DNA of 51,694 bases, from the NCBI RefSeq assembly GCF_042649585.1, contig NZ_JBHRZM010000008.1, positions 1 to 51,694 on the forward strand, written 5' to 3'. This DNA is from Helicobacter_F equorum. GTDB lineage: Bacteria > Campylobacterota > Campylobacteria > Campylobacterales > Helicobacteraceae. A program made the position numbers and the translations under genes. Shown one piece after another: positions 35,443 to 43,467 of this stretch. Numbering within the stretch: the first letter of the stretch is position 1; every line of letters starts with the position of its first letter. The notes beneath the pieces are model-generated. The model was not told where the DNA came from. It ran no database searches and was given only the letters and a program-made list of their open reading frames with translations.

Positions 35443-35550
35443 ATGAAGCTTACACTTATGGAAAAAGTACTTGCCACACTTATTGTGATCACTATTTTGA
35501 CAGCTATTGCTATGCCTTTTATTCCTGATCTTTTTTTGCACCTCGTGTAA
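35443..35550 (+). CDS. 35-residue membrane peptide in the cco operon
   Basis: AAGGAG at 35431-35436 stands before an ATG at 35443 that encodes 35 residues and stops with TAA at 35548-35550, directly joined to the ATG of the next gene at 35551. The peptide starts MKLTLMEKVLATLIVITILT and is one hydrophobic span with a short polar N terminus. It fits between the DUF4006 gene and the next gene without gap, and has a good ribosome site, so it is very likely translated. Function unknown; a small oxidase subunit or assembly peptide is possible. Confidence 0.7.
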   Translation: MKLTLMEKVLATLIVITILTAIAMPFIPDLFLHLV

Positions 35551-36210
35551 ATGAGAATCTTTGCACTTTGTCTTATGTCTCTTGGGCTTTTGATAGCCAA
35601 AGGGACTCTGTCTGTGCAATTTGTTCAGGATAATGATCGTGTGCTTGTGCCAAAGACAAAGGAGTTTATTGATAGATTAGGTACAGAGCTTTTAGAAAAA
35701 ACAGGATTTTTGCTTAAGGTGGTTGTAGTGGAAGATAGCCAGCATACTATTAGCACTTTAGACAAAGACCTTGATATACCAACAAACTCTCTAGATTCTG
35801 TAGTAGCACGTGAAATGTATAAGCAATATTTACAAAAGAGTGCACCACACACACCTTATGCGATGATTGTGATGTATGTCAAAGACAAGAAAATCGATTT
35901 TGTGTTAAGTGATAGAGATGTGTTTGATAAAAAGCTTGAAGAGCGTGTGTATTTTGAGTATATGGTTCCCTTACTCCCAAAGGGCAACGACAATCCTACA
36001 CATCCACAAATTTCAGCCATTTTATTTAATGGTTATAGCGAAGCCGCGGATCTTATTGCACAACATTATGGCGAGAGTTTAGCGTTAAATGTTCCTCGTG
36101 ATGAGAGTGGGGGTAGGGAGTTTGTCAAAATAAGTATACTTCTTATGTTTAGTATATTGTTTGGTGTGGTGATATTTGTGTATGTAACATCAAAATTTTT
36201 CAAAAAATGA
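35551..36210 (+). CDS. TPM-domain-like membrane-anchored protein
   Basis: The 219-residue protein has a signal peptide, a periplasmic domain resembling the TPM fold (FIDRLGTELLEKTGFLLKVVVV, then YAMIVMYVKDKKIDFVLS) and one C-terminal membrane span (ISILLMFSILFGVVIFVYV). TPM-domain proteins are often linked to photosystem or respiratory complex repair, but the link is loose. It is embedded in the cco operon, starting on the base after the small ORF. Confidence 0.6.
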   Translation: MRIFALCLMSLGLLIAKGTLSVQFVQDNDRVLVPKTKEFIDRLGTELLEKTGFLLKVVVVEDSQHTISTLDKDLDIPTNSLDSVVAREMYKQYLQKSAPHTPYAMIVMYVKDKKIDFVLSDRDVFDKKLEERVYFEYMVPLLPKGNDNPTHPQISAILFNGYSEAADLIAQHYGESLALNVPRDESGGREFVKISILLMFSILFGVVIFVYVTSKFFKK

Positions 36211-36217
36211 GGTTGTG

Positions 36218-36793
36218 ATGAAAAAAAATTATTGGCCTGTGGCGATTGTTGGTATTATTGTATTTGGTGCCTTGATTATTAGTGTGGGAGTGGTTATTGC
36301 CATAAAAAATCCTGCGATAGATGAGGAAATGTATGGCGGCAAAAAACGCGACATTGATGAAAGAATTAATAGCATTTTGCAAGAACAAAGCGAGTTTGAA
36401 TCTAGTGCAAAAGTTTTTTTGCAAATGGGAGAAGAAAATTTTGTATTGCAAACGCCTTATCGTATCAAAGCACCAAAAAAATCTTTCGTCCCGCCAAAGT
36501 TTGAGTTGCCCTTATCGTTGCATCTTGAGATACAATCGCCCATATATATCCATTCTGTAAAACTCATTATCACAAGTTTTATGCAAGATGTGCCAGATAG
36601 CAACCCTATAGCTTTTAGCACAAAAAATGCACAAATATATACGCCAGATAGTTCTCTAGCTTTTTTCAAAGATGGACGCTATAAACTCCGCTTTGAGATT
36701 CAATACTCCCAAAATCGTGATACCCCACTTACAAAAACCGCTTATTTTGAGCAAGAGATTTTTTATACCTCCCATATTGATCACGCCAATTAA
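36218..36793 (+). CDS. ccoH: Probable CcoH/FixH-type oxidase assembly protein
   Basis: The 191-residue product has one N-terminal membrane span (NYWPVAIVGIIVFGALIISVG) and a periplasmic beta-rich domain, the layout of FixH/CcoH. The opening MKKNYWP is a typical start for the family. Position behind ccoNOQP supports a role in maturing the cbb3 oxidase, though CcoG, CcoI and CcoS are not in the window. ATG 36218 is chosen; a run of eight A follows it (36221-36228). Confidence 0.6.
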   Translation: MKKNYWPVAIVGIIVFGALIISVGVVIAIKNPAIDEEMYGGKKRDIDERINSILQEQSEFESSAKVFLQMGEENFVLQTPYRIKAPKKSFVPPKFELPLSLHLEIQSPIYIHSVKLIITSFMQDVPDSNPIAFSTKNAQIYTPDSSLAFFKDGRYKLRFEIQYSQNRDTPLTKTAYFEQEIFYTSHIDHAN

Positions 36794-36801
36794 GGCTATC
36801 G

Positions 36802-37086
36802 ATGAGAGGCGCTTTTGTGATGATAGAATGTGTATTAGGGCTTGTGTTGTGTGCATTAGCACTTGGCATTGTCTTTAGCTTTCAGCATTTTATGAGTCAT
36901 AGACTAGCGCTTTTGCACACACAATTAAGCAGTGGTGCGGATATGTTACATATTCTCTCCACCACGCCAGAGCCCGCACAACTCTCCACTAATACATATA
37001 TTTATGAGGTTTATCATTACACATATCACAAAGATACATTATTGCCTTACACGCTTCATTATTTTAGACCACTCTCTGTGCAATAA
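36802..37086 (+). CDS. Pseudopilin-like small protein (GspI-like position)
   Basis: The 94-residue protein opens MRGAFVMIECVLGLVLC. The pattern of a short basic lead, Ala-Phe junction, Glu at +5 of the mature form and a following hydrophobic helix is that of type IV/type II pseudopilins. The body is short and has no further mark. It starts 9 bases after the ccoH-like gene, and the next pseudopilin-like gene follows after 2 bases. A minor tip pilin role is an inference. Confidence 0.6.
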   Translation: MRGAFVMIECVLGLVLCALALGIVFSFQHFMSHRLALLHTQLSSGADMLHILSTTPEPAQLSTNTYIYEVYHYTYHKDTLLPYTLHYFRPLSVQ

Positions 37087-37088
37087 AT

Positions 37089-37808
37089 ATGCGTTGGCGA
37101 GCTTTTGTTGCTTTTGAAATGCTATGGAGCATCGTCATTTTCGGGATTATCGGTGTTACATGTGCAAGTGTAGCATTGCATTTTACGCGTTTTTTGGTGG
37201 ATAGTTCTGCACAAAAAGCGTTAGATTCTCACATTGCACTTTTGCGGATTCAAAATCTATTATCCCAAAGTGTAGATTTACACCTAAGCTCATCAAGTGC
37301 AAACTTTTTGCTTGTGGATATGGAGCGATTTTTGGGTTATGGAGATAAGAGTTTTGCAAATGCACGATTTTTTCACGATACGCTTTTGCCACGAGTCCCT
37401 ATAGAGATTTTTAGTGTGCAGGGTGATGAAATTGTTTTTAGCACGTCTCTTGATAGCACAGGTTTTGTGCCAAATCAAAATCTTGTGCTTGTGTGTCAGA
37501 GTGTAGCAGATTCAGAGGATTTTGTAGAATCTCTTTTCAAAGTTGTGAGCGTGGGTAATGATAGACTAAAGGTAGATTCTGCACCTTCACCCTTGTGCCG
37601 TGCAGTCTTACCATTACAACAAAAGCGTGTAGAGATTGCCTATCATCACGATACGCTTTGGCTTAATCAAGAGGTGTTACTAGAAAATGTGCGAGAGTTT
37701 GGTATATGGTATTTGCCAGATAATAAGTTTGTAGGGTTTAGATTCTGTATGCAACGGCGATGTTTTGAAGGTGGAAGCTTTGTGGGTGTAAAAACCACAT
37801 TCTTATAA
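37089..37808 (+). CDS. Pseudopilin-like protein (GspJ-like size)
   Basis: The 239-residue protein begins MRWRAFVAFEMLWSIVIFGI: basic lead, Ala-Phe junction, Glu at +5 and a hydrophobic helix. The rest is a mixed alpha/beta body with two cysteines pairs near the end (CRAVLP, FCMQRRCFEGG). Length matches the GspJ type of minor pseudopilin. It is the middle gene of a three-gene set. Confidence 0.6.
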   Translation: MRWRAFVAFEMLWSIVIFGIIGVTCASVALHFTRFLVDSSAQKALDSHIALLRIQNLLSQSVDLHLSSSSANFLLVDMERFLGYGDKSFANARFFHDTLLPRVPIEIFSVQGDEIVFSTSLDSTGFVPNQNLVLVCQSVADSEDFVESLFKVVSVGNDRLKVDSAPSPLCRAVLPLQQKRVEIAYHHDTLWLNQEVLLENVREFGIWYLPDNKFVGFRFCMQRRCFEGGSFVGVKTTFL

Positions 37809-37821
37809 GCGGATAGATTCT

Positions 37822-38178
37822 ATGTATAAGGCGTTTTGTAGTTTTTATGCGGTGTTTTTGTTGGCGTTTGTATCGATGTGTATAGGCACTATCATAGCGC
37901 TTTCACCAAATGCTCCATTTTCGCATATCCACGCTTATACCCAGCTCCAACTTTATGCTAAAAGTATGTATGAGATGCATATTCTTTGTATCAAGTCTTT
38001 TGATGTGGTGCGTTGTCAAGACATAGCATTTAACCCACAAGCGCATTATCACATACAGGGACATATTACGCCATTTGGAGATTCAATGTTACTTCTTGAT
38101 GTGAGTGCACAAGTGCGTAATCCTATCACTTCCTTGCAACAAAGCGTTATTCATAGACATATCCTTATGAAAAAATAG
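37822..38178 (+). CDS. Pseudopilin-like small protein lacking Glu at +5
   Basis: The 118-residue protein starts MYKAFCSFYAVFLLAFVSMC. It has the Ala-Phe junction and hydrophobic helix but a tyrosine where the +5 glutamate should be. In type II secretion the tip pseudopilin GspK also lacks this glutamate. At 118 residues it is far shorter than GspK, so any likeness is in position and the missing glutamate only. It closes the set of three; the next gene begins after a new promoter. Confidence 0.5.
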   Translation: MYKAFCSFYAVFLLAFVSMCIGTIIALSPNAPFSHIHAYTQLQLYAKSMYEMHILCIKSFDVVRCQDIAFNPQAHYHIQGHITPFGDSMLLLDVSAQVRNPITSLQQSVIHRHILMKK

Positions 38179-38209
38179 TTTTTTAATTATCTCTTTTGCA
38201 AAATTGTTT

Positions 38210-38215
38210 TACAAT
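38210..38215 (+). promoter_or_regulatory. Putative -10 box for the ydcH-gatC-ung run
   Basis: TACAAT sits 30 bases before the ydcH-like ATG in the only gap (66 bases) between the pseudopilin set and the following genes, suggesting a new transcript. Confidence 0.45.
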
Positions 38216-38244
38216 AACGCATTTATTTGTAAAAAGGAGTGTAT

Positions 38245-38472
38245 ATGTTTCACGAATATCGAGAGGAAGTTACCCAGCTAAAAACACACGATGCGCATTT
38301 TGCAAAGATTTTTGAAGAGCATAATGAGTTAGATGATAGAATTAAGCGTATAGAAAATGGTGAGGAATTACTTTCAGATATGGAGCTTGAAGTATTAAAA
38401 AAACAAAAGCTACATTTCAAAGATGAAGCATATGCAATGATTCTCAAATACTGCAAAGAACACGCAAAGTAA
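38245..38472 (+). CDS. YdcH/DUF465 family small protein
   Basis: The 75-residue, highly charged helical protein (HEYREEVTQLKTHDAHFAKI, then HNELDDRIKRIE) matches the DUF465/YdcH family, whose function is unknown. The ATG at 38245 follows AAGGAG at 38234-38239. Confidence 0.8.
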   Translation: MFHEYREEVTQLKTHDAHFAKIFEEHNELDDRIKRIENGEELLSDMELEVLKKQKLHFKDEAYAMILKYCKEHAK

Positions 38473-38489
38473 GCCTACAAGGTAAGTGT

Positions 38490-38768
38490 ATGCATATTGA
38501 TGATACGACTTTAGCCAAACTACAGAGACTTGGTAATATTAAAGTTGATGAAGATAAGTATGATGAAATCAGGGCCCAACTCGAGGAGATTTTGGGTTTT
38601 GTAGAAAATCTTAATAGTCTTGAGCTTGCACAAAATTCGTCATCTAATCATCTTAAAACACCATTGCGTGATGATGAAGTGGTAGATTCTCATATAGCAC
38701 ATGATGTGTTGGGTTGTGCACCAAAAGTGCAAGAAGGCTTTTTTATTGTCCCTAAAATCATTGAATGA
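38490..38768 (+). CDS. gatC: Asp-tRNA(Asn)/Glu-tRNA(Gln) amidotransferase subunit C
   Basis: The 92-residue GatC starts MHIDDTTLAKLQRLGNIKVD and has the C-terminal LRDDEVVDS and GFFIVPKIIE segments that wrap around GatA. The complex converts misacylated Glu-tRNA(Gln)/Asp-tRNA(Asn). gatA and gatB are elsewhere. Its end overlaps ung by four bases (ATGA). Confidence 0.93.
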   Translation: MHIDDTTLAKLQRLGNIKVDEDKYDEIRAQLEEILGFVENLNSLELAQNSSSNHLKTPLRDDEVVDSHIAHDVLGCAPKVQEGFFIVPKIIE

Positions 38769-39472
38769 ATCTAGATTCTATCAAGCTTCCACAAGAATGG
38801 AAAGAATTACTCAAAGACGATCTCCAAAGCCAATATTTTGAAAACATCGCTAAGGCGTATCGCGCCCAGATCCAAAGTGGTAAGATTCTCTATCCTCCGC
38901 CACGACTTTTGTTTCATGCTTTTAATGCGACACTCCCTCAAGATGTGCGTGTTGTGATCCTTGGACAAGACCCTTATCACGGCAGTGTTGCGGTGCGCGA
39001 TGGAAATACAATCGTGCAGATTCCACAGGCTATGGGCTTGTCGTTTTCTGTACCTATGCCTTTGCCACCCCCACCATCGCTCAAAAATATTTATGCAGAA
39101 CTTTCACGAACTATGGATTTTGTCCCACCAATGCATGGGGATTTGAGTGCGTGGGCAAAGCGTGGCGTGTTATTGCTTAATAGTATTTTAAGTGTGCAGG
39201 CAAATAATCCAGCGTCACACAAGAATCTTGGTTGGCAACGATTTAGTGATGCCGTGATTGCTAAGTTATCTATGCAATACACAGGCATTGTGTTTTTGTT
39301 GTGGGGGAATTACGCTAAAGCAAAAGCTACGCTTATTGATAGCACTAAGCATTGTGTGATCACAGCACCCCACCCAAGCCCACTTGCAAAAGGATTCGTA
39401 GGGAGTGATTGTTTTGTCAAGGCAGACGCATATCTCAAAGCACAGGGCAAGAGCATTGATTGGAGTTTGTGA
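38765..39472 (+). CDS. ung: Uracil-DNA glycosylase
   Basis: The 235-residue enzyme removes uracil from DNA. The water-activating aspartate is D69 in ILGQDPYHG, and the HPSPLAKGF histidine motif is near residue 201. Between YHG and the usual QAxGL block lie about 12 extra residues (SVAVRDGNTIVQ); Helicobacter Ung proteins, as I recall, have an insertion there. It overlaps gatC before and the TPR gene after by a few bases. Confidence 0.95.
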   Translation: MNLDSIKLPQEWKELLKDDLQSQYFENIAKAYRAQIQSGKILYPPPRLLFHAFNATLPQDVRVVILGQDPYHGSVAVRDGNTIVQIPQAMGLSFSVPMPLPPPPSLKNIYAELSRTMDFVPPMHGDLSAWAKRGVLLLNSILSVQANNPASHKNLGWQRFSDAVIAKLSMQYTGIVFLLWGNYAKAKATLIDSTKHCVITAPHPSPLAKGFVGSDCFVKADAYLKAQGKSIDWSL

Positions 39473-40017
39473 TGACTCGTGTAATGTGGAGTATGATTTT
39501 TTGTGTTGTACATTTATGGAGCGTGCCATTTTTGGAGCAAATACAGGCATATTTTTTGTATAAACAACATGCTTATCCACAAGCCTTGCGTATGTATGAA
39601 TCTCTTTATACACAACAAAAACTTTGTCATAATGCCTACAATCTCGCAAATGTATATTACAAAATGGGTGTTTATGCAAGTGCGATTTCTTTGTATCAAG
39701 AGGGTTTGGAATTGCCTTGCAAAGATGAATATTACGCCCTTTTGTGGCATAATTTGGGGAATGCACTTTTTGAACTTGGTCGCTATGTGGAGGCGTATCA
39801 TGCGTTTGAAAACGCCCTAAGATTTGCATCAAATACGCATACACAACGCAATCTTACTATAACACGCGAACTTTTAGAGCATGAAAAATCTATTGCTAAA
39901 ATTATTACCAAACCAAAAGCCACAGATTCTCAAGAGTTTGAAAATACAACGCCTCTCATTATGCCACAAATTGCCACACCAAAGGATTTGGCAGATACAC
40001 ACTTAAAGCCTTGGTAA
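39472..40017 (+). CDS. TPR-repeat envelope protein
   Basis: The 181-residue product has a hydrophobic leader (MWSMIFCVVHLWSVPFL) and two to three tetratricopeptide repeats: HNAYNLANVYYKMGVYASAI and LWHNLGNALFELGRYVEAYH. The C-terminal 45 residues are polar. The ATG shares one base with the ung stop. TPR proteins scaffold complexes; the partner is unknown. Confidence 0.7.
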   Translation: MTRVMWSMIFCVVHLWSVPFLEQIQAYFLYKQHAYPQALRMYESLYTQQKLCHNAYNLANVYYKMGVYASAISLYQEGLELPCKDEYYALLWHNLGNALFELGRYVEAYHAFENALRFASNTHTQRNLTITRELLEHEKSIAKIITKPKATDSQEFENTTPLIMPQIATPKDLADTHLKPW

Positions 40018-40067
40018 GGCATAAAATGGCATAATTGTGGCATTTAGACACGATACAAAGGATTTTT

Positions 40068-40760
40068 ATGGCTATTTTTGCAGCAAACTTTAAATGTAAT
40101 CTCACACGCGGACAGACACAGACATATCTAACAGAGCTTGATAGCTATGCCTCAAAAAACCATACAAAAGATGATATTTTTGTGTTTCCCAATCAAGTAG
40201 CACTTCTACCTAATGCTTATACATGTGTGCGTGTAGGTGCGCAAAATGCGTATTGTGCAGAAAATGGAGGTTTTACGGGAGAGATAGGCGCACAGCAGCT
40301 AAAGGAATTTGGGATAGATTCTATTATTATTGGGCATAGTGAAAGACGCACGATTTTTGGTGAATCTCAAGCGTTTGTCGCACAAAAGTGCGCCTATTTT
40401 GCTAAGGCGGGATTTACGATTATTTATTGCATAGGTGAAGATCTTAGCGTGCGACAAAATAGGGGCGTGGAGAAGTTTTTGCGCGAAGAGTTTGTGGGGA
40501 TTGATACGCAATATGAGAATCTTATCGTGGCATATGAGCCTATTTGGGCTATTGGCACTGGCGTGAGTGCCAAGTTAGAGGATATAACACAAACACACGA
40601 GTTTTTGCGAGAATTTCTTGATAAACCGCTTTTATATGGTGGGAGTGTGAATGAAACAAATGCAGGGGAAATTTTGCGTGTGCCAAATGTTGATGGCGTT
40701 TTGGTAGGAAGCGCGAGTTTGGAAGTTTCACGTTTTTGTAAGATTATAGAATCTCTGTAA
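40068..40760 (+). CDS. tpiA: Triosephosphate isomerase
   Basis: The 230-residue enzyme interconverts dihydroxyacetone phosphate and glyceraldehyde 3-phosphate. Catalytic residues: lysine in AANFKCN (K9), histidine in IIIGHSERR (H90), glutamate in AYEPIWAIGTG (about residue 157), and the LLYGGSVN phosphate loop. The chosen ATG at 40068 begins the family core; the longer frame adds unrelated residues. The chain is a little shorter than the usual 250 residues, as in H. pylori. Confidence 0.96.
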   Translation: MAIFAANFKCNLTRGQTQTYLTELDSYASKNHTKDDIFVFPNQVALLPNAYTCVRVGAQNAYCAENGGFTGEIGAQQLKEFGIDSIIIGHSERRTIFGESQAFVAQKCAYFAKAGFTIIYCIGEDLSVRQNRGVEKFLREEFVGIDTQYENLIVAYEPIWAIGTGVSAKLEDITQTHEFLREFLDKPLLYGGSVNETNAGEILRVPNVDGVLVGSASLEVSRFCKIIESL

Positions 40761-40790
40761 CCTCATAGGTAAATTTATCATAATATTGTG

Positions 40791-40821
40791 CTTAGATTCT
40801 GTTGTTATAAGAGAATCTAAG
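40791..40821. repeat. 10-base inverted repeat of AGATTCT type
   Basis: CTTAGATTCT (40791-40800) and AGAATCTAAG (40812-40821) are perfect reverse complements with 11 bases between, downstream of tpiA. No T run follows. The arms contain the heptamer that is abundant across the window. Confidence 0.6.
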
Positions 40822-40849
40822 TATATAAATCGTGATTATCTTAGGGTAA

Positions 40850-40874
40850 AAGGGTGTTTATACCCTTGTTTTTC
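40850..40874 (+). terminator. Intrinsic terminator after tpiA
   Basis: AAGGGT (40850-40855) and ACCCTT (40862-40867) form a stem with a 6-base loop, followed by G and five T. It ends the tpiA transcript before the convergent pseudopilin genes. Confidence 0.7.
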
Positions 40875-40906
40875 CGCAAACTCATATAGCACATAATGTG
40901 AGTACT

Positions 40907-41332
40907 TTATTTTTCCAAGATCCGATTAAAAAACTCCTTGCATAGTGGCGTGTTGTAATGGCAAAAGATTTTTGGGTTTTGGGTTAGGTCATTTGGCTCT
41001 ATGCTAAAGGCGATGCTTTCACTCCCCACTTTTGCATAAAGCATAGGATGTGCATAGCTAAAACCACACGGGATATTTGGGGTATGTAGGTTATGGAGAA
41101 TCATAGAGGCTTGGAATGCAAGATTTTGCGGTGGTAGAGAATTCAAAAATCCACGCATATATAGGGTATGTAAGCGTTCTTGCGCGACAAAAAGTTTGGT
41201 ACGTAGATTCTGTAGGCAAACCTTTTGTGTGTTAAATGTTATGACTTTGAGTGCGCCTATGCTTAAAATTCCTACAATAACGATGACAAGGATAAGTTCT
41301 AAGGTGCTAAACGCACTCCTAAAAGATGACAT
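40907..41332 (-). CDS. Pseudopilin-like protein
   Basis: From the ATG at 41332 the product has 141 residues and starts MSSFRSAFSTLELILVIVIV, a clear type IV/type II pilin N terminus (junction A|F, Glu at +5, hydrophobic helix). The body includes cysteines in IPCGFSY and PKIFCHYNTPLC that could form disulfides. Its start lies inside the end of the upstream pseudopilin gene (14-base overlap). Confidence 0.75.
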   Translation of the reverse strand: MSSFRSAFSTLELILVIVIVGILSIGALKVITFNTQKVCLQNLRTKLFVAQERLHTLYMRGFLNSLPPQNLAFQASMILHNLHTPNIPCGFSYAHPMLYAKVGSESIAFSIEPNDLTQNPKIFCHYNTPLCKEFFNRILEK

Positions 41333-41786
41333 TTGAAGTATTAAGCGGAATTGTTTTACCACCATTTGGGTGTCTAGCAAAGAGCTTTTCGCAAAGTGTT
41401 GAATCCGCTTTTTGTGTAACACTAAAGTTAAGCATAGCATTTGCGATACTTAGTTGGACACAGGCATTTTGTGTATCTGGTGTAGAATTTTTACCTAGCA
41501 CTATGGCATTTCCTTGCAAGACCCAACGCGATGGACTAAGCCCTGCAAGAGTAAAAATTTGAGAAAGCGTGAGGGTTTTTGGATCAAGGTTTTGGGAAAA
41601 TACCTCACGCTGAATGGTGCTAATGGCATTGTTTATGTCATTTTCTATTGCCACAACTTGTGCATCTATGCGCGTGAGTGAGAATCTAGGAATAGCAATG
41701 GCAGCTAAGATTCCCAAAATTACGATGACAAACACAAGCTCTAGCATACTAAATGCACCGCGCATATTTTTACATTGTATGCACAT
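41319..41786 (-). CDS. Type II/IV pseudopilin (prepilin-type cleavage site)
   Basis: The segment MRGAFSMLELVFVIVILGIL followed by AAIAIPRFSLTR is the standard major-pseudopilin/GspG-like N terminus of Campylobacterota. I use the ATG at 41786; a later ATG at 41765 gives a shorter leader. The start cannot be upstream of 41815 without overlapping mtnN. The rest (about 120 residues) has a disulfide-type pair (DTQNACVQLS and STLCEKLF). No prepilin peptidase, ATPase or secretin gene is in the window. Confidence 0.8.
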   Translation of the reverse strand: MCIQCKNMRGAFSMLELVFVIVILGILAAIAIPRFSLTRIDAQVVAIENDINNAISTIQREVFSQNLDPKTLTLSQIFTLAGLSPSRWVLQGNAIVLGKNSTPDTQNACVQLSIANAMLNFSVTQKADSTLCEKLFARHPNGGKTIPLNTSNVIF

Positions 41787-41814
41787 AAAAGTCTGATTAT
41801 CGTGTATATGCAAC

Positions 41815-42531
41815 TTAGATAGCAAGTTTATACCCCAATCCTTTAAGCATTTGTAAAGTGAATTGTGCGCTTGTTTTGGCAGCAGATTCCAAAAACTCAT
41901 CAAAGCTCACATCGGCGTTGCCATCGGCACTATCGCTAATTGATCGAAAAATGCAAAATGGCACACCAAAGGCATCACATACTACTGCAACACTCGCTCC
42001 TTCCATTTCTACACAATCTGCACCAAATGTATCAATAATCCATTGTTTTTTGGATTCACTAGCGATAAATTGATCACCCGAAGCGATCACGCCAACCTTG
42101 AGTTCTTTGCCTATGAGTTTGGCGACTTTATGTGCTAGGCTATTGAGTGTAGAATCTGCCTCGATAAAGGTTTTACTCTCAGGGATAAATCCTAGTGGAT
42201 GCCCAAATGCACTGATATCCACATCGTGTTGGCAAAGTTTGGAAGCTATGAGTAAATCACCGACTTTAAGGTCTTTTGCCAATCCACCAGCTACACCACT
42301 AAAAATAATTTTTTCACACCCAAAGTGTGTAATCATTGTAGTGGCAGTGATAGTTGCATGCACCTTGCCAATTTTGCTATAAGCGATGTATATTTCATCT
42401 GTAGCGACACGCACTTTATAATAGGTATTGCCTCCAAGTTGTTCTTGTGTGATAGGGTATTGCAACGCTTCTAGACTTTGGATAAGAGGCGTGATTTCTT
42501 CTAGCATTGCACCGATGATAGCGACTTTCAT
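41815..42531 (-). CDS. mtnN: 5'-methylthioadenosine/S-adenosylhomocysteine nucleosidase
   Basis: The 238-residue enzyme cleaves methylthioadenosine, adenosylhomocysteine and, in Helicobacter, 6-amino-6-deoxyfutalosine of the menaquinone pathway. It shows KIIFSGVAGGLA, DCVEMEGASVAVVC and FRSISDSADG with the catalytic aspartate. It follows fabD after 9 bases, as in H. pylori HP0089-HP0090. Confidence 0.96.
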   Translation of the reverse strand: MKVAIIGAMLEEITPLIQSLEALQYPITQEQLGGNTYYKVRVATDEIYIAYSKIGKVHATITATTMITHFGCEKIIFSGVAGGLAKDLKVGDLLIASKLCQHDVDISAFGHPLGFIPESKTFIEADSTLNSLAHKVAKLIGKELKVGVIASGDQFIASESKKQWIIDTFGADCVEMEGASVAVVCDAFGVPFCIFRSISDSADGNADVSFDEFLESAAKTSAQFTLQMLKGLGYKLAI

Positions 42532-42540
42532 ACAAGCTCC

Positions 42541-43467
42541 TTATAGCATTTGTAGTGTTTCTTTGAGTGTGTCAAGATTATTGACATTGTATGTAGGTTT
42601 TTGGCTTAGGCGTTTATTTAAGCCTTTTAGGACATTACCATTACCAAATTCTATATATCCATCTACTTGTGAATCTATTTTGAGAATAGATTGTTTATAG
42701 AGCACGGGCGATACAAGTTGTTTGCTTAGAAGTTCTTTTGCTTCCTGTTTGCTTTGGTAGGTTTGTAATGTTGCATTTGAGAGGATAGGAGTTGATGAAT
42801 CGCCACTTAGATGCTCTTCTAAGAGTGCGCCAAATTCATGTAAGATTGGTTCTAGCATAGGACAATGACTTGCTACAGACATAGGCAAAAGCAATGCTCG
42901 CTTTGCTCCTAACGCTTTGATATTAGATTCACATGCACTTAAATCACTTTTTGTTCCTGCAAGCACTACTTGCCCATCGCCGTTGTAATTCGCACACCAC
43001 ACTTTTTTGCCATTTTGTTGTGCGGTTTGGCAAAATTCCTCTAAAGCTTTGTCTTCAACGCCCACAACCACCATCATTCCTGCATCTTGTCCTTCACAAG
43101 CCTTTGCCATAAGCGCACCGCGTGTATGCACGAGTTTCATGCCATTACCAAACTCTGCACCATTGGCAACAATAAATGCACTTACTTCACCAAGCGAATG
43201 TCCAAAGGCAAGACTTGGCATTAATGGATGCTCTTGTTGCAAGATATGGTGTGCTATGTAGCTTATGAGAAAGATTGCTGGTTGTGTGTATTGCGTGAGG
43301 CTGAGGTTAGGGTTGTCGTTAAAGAGTAGATCTTTGATATCGATTTTTATCGCTTCACTAGCTTCTTCAAATAATTCTTTGGCAAGAGTAAAATTTTCAT
43401 AAAATTCCTTACCCATACCTATACTTTGACTACCTTGACCAGGAAATATAAACGCATATCGTTTCAT
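42541..43467 (-). CDS. fabD: Malonyl-CoA-ACP transacylase
   Basis: The 308-residue enzyme starts MKRYAFIFPGQGSQ and has the nucleophile serine in FGHSLGEVSA and a conserved VASHCPMLEP histidine. It loads malonate onto ACP for fatty acid synthesis. I chose ATG 43467 because AAGGA precedes it and the family core begins there; the 19 residues upstream have no support. Confidence 0.96.
   Translation of the reverse strand: MKRYAFIFPGQGSQSIGMGKEFYENFTLAKELFEEASEAIKIDIKDLLFNDNPNLSLTQYTQPAIFLISYIAHHILQQEHPLMPSLAFGHSLGEVSAFIVANGAEFGNGMKLVHTRGALMAKACEGQDAGMMVVVGVEDKALEEFCQTAQQNGKKVWCANYNGDGQVVLAGTKSDLSACESNIKALGAKRALLLPMSVASHCPMLEPILHEFGALLEEHLSGDSSTPILSNATLQTYQSKQEAKELLSKQLVSPVLYKQSILKIDSQVDGYIEFGNGNVLKGLNKRLSQKPTYNVNNLDTLKETLQML

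Noticed and set aside
36221..36228. A run of eight A just after the ccoH-like ATG as a phase-variation tract
   Set aside because: Runs of seven or eight A are common in AT-rich genomes and in lysine codons after a start; no alternative frame suggests switching. It could slip in transcription, but there is no evidence.
39266..39844. A 192-codon minus-strand frame across ung and the TPR gene
   Set aside because: It crosses two supported plus-strand genes and has no start site or recognisable domain.
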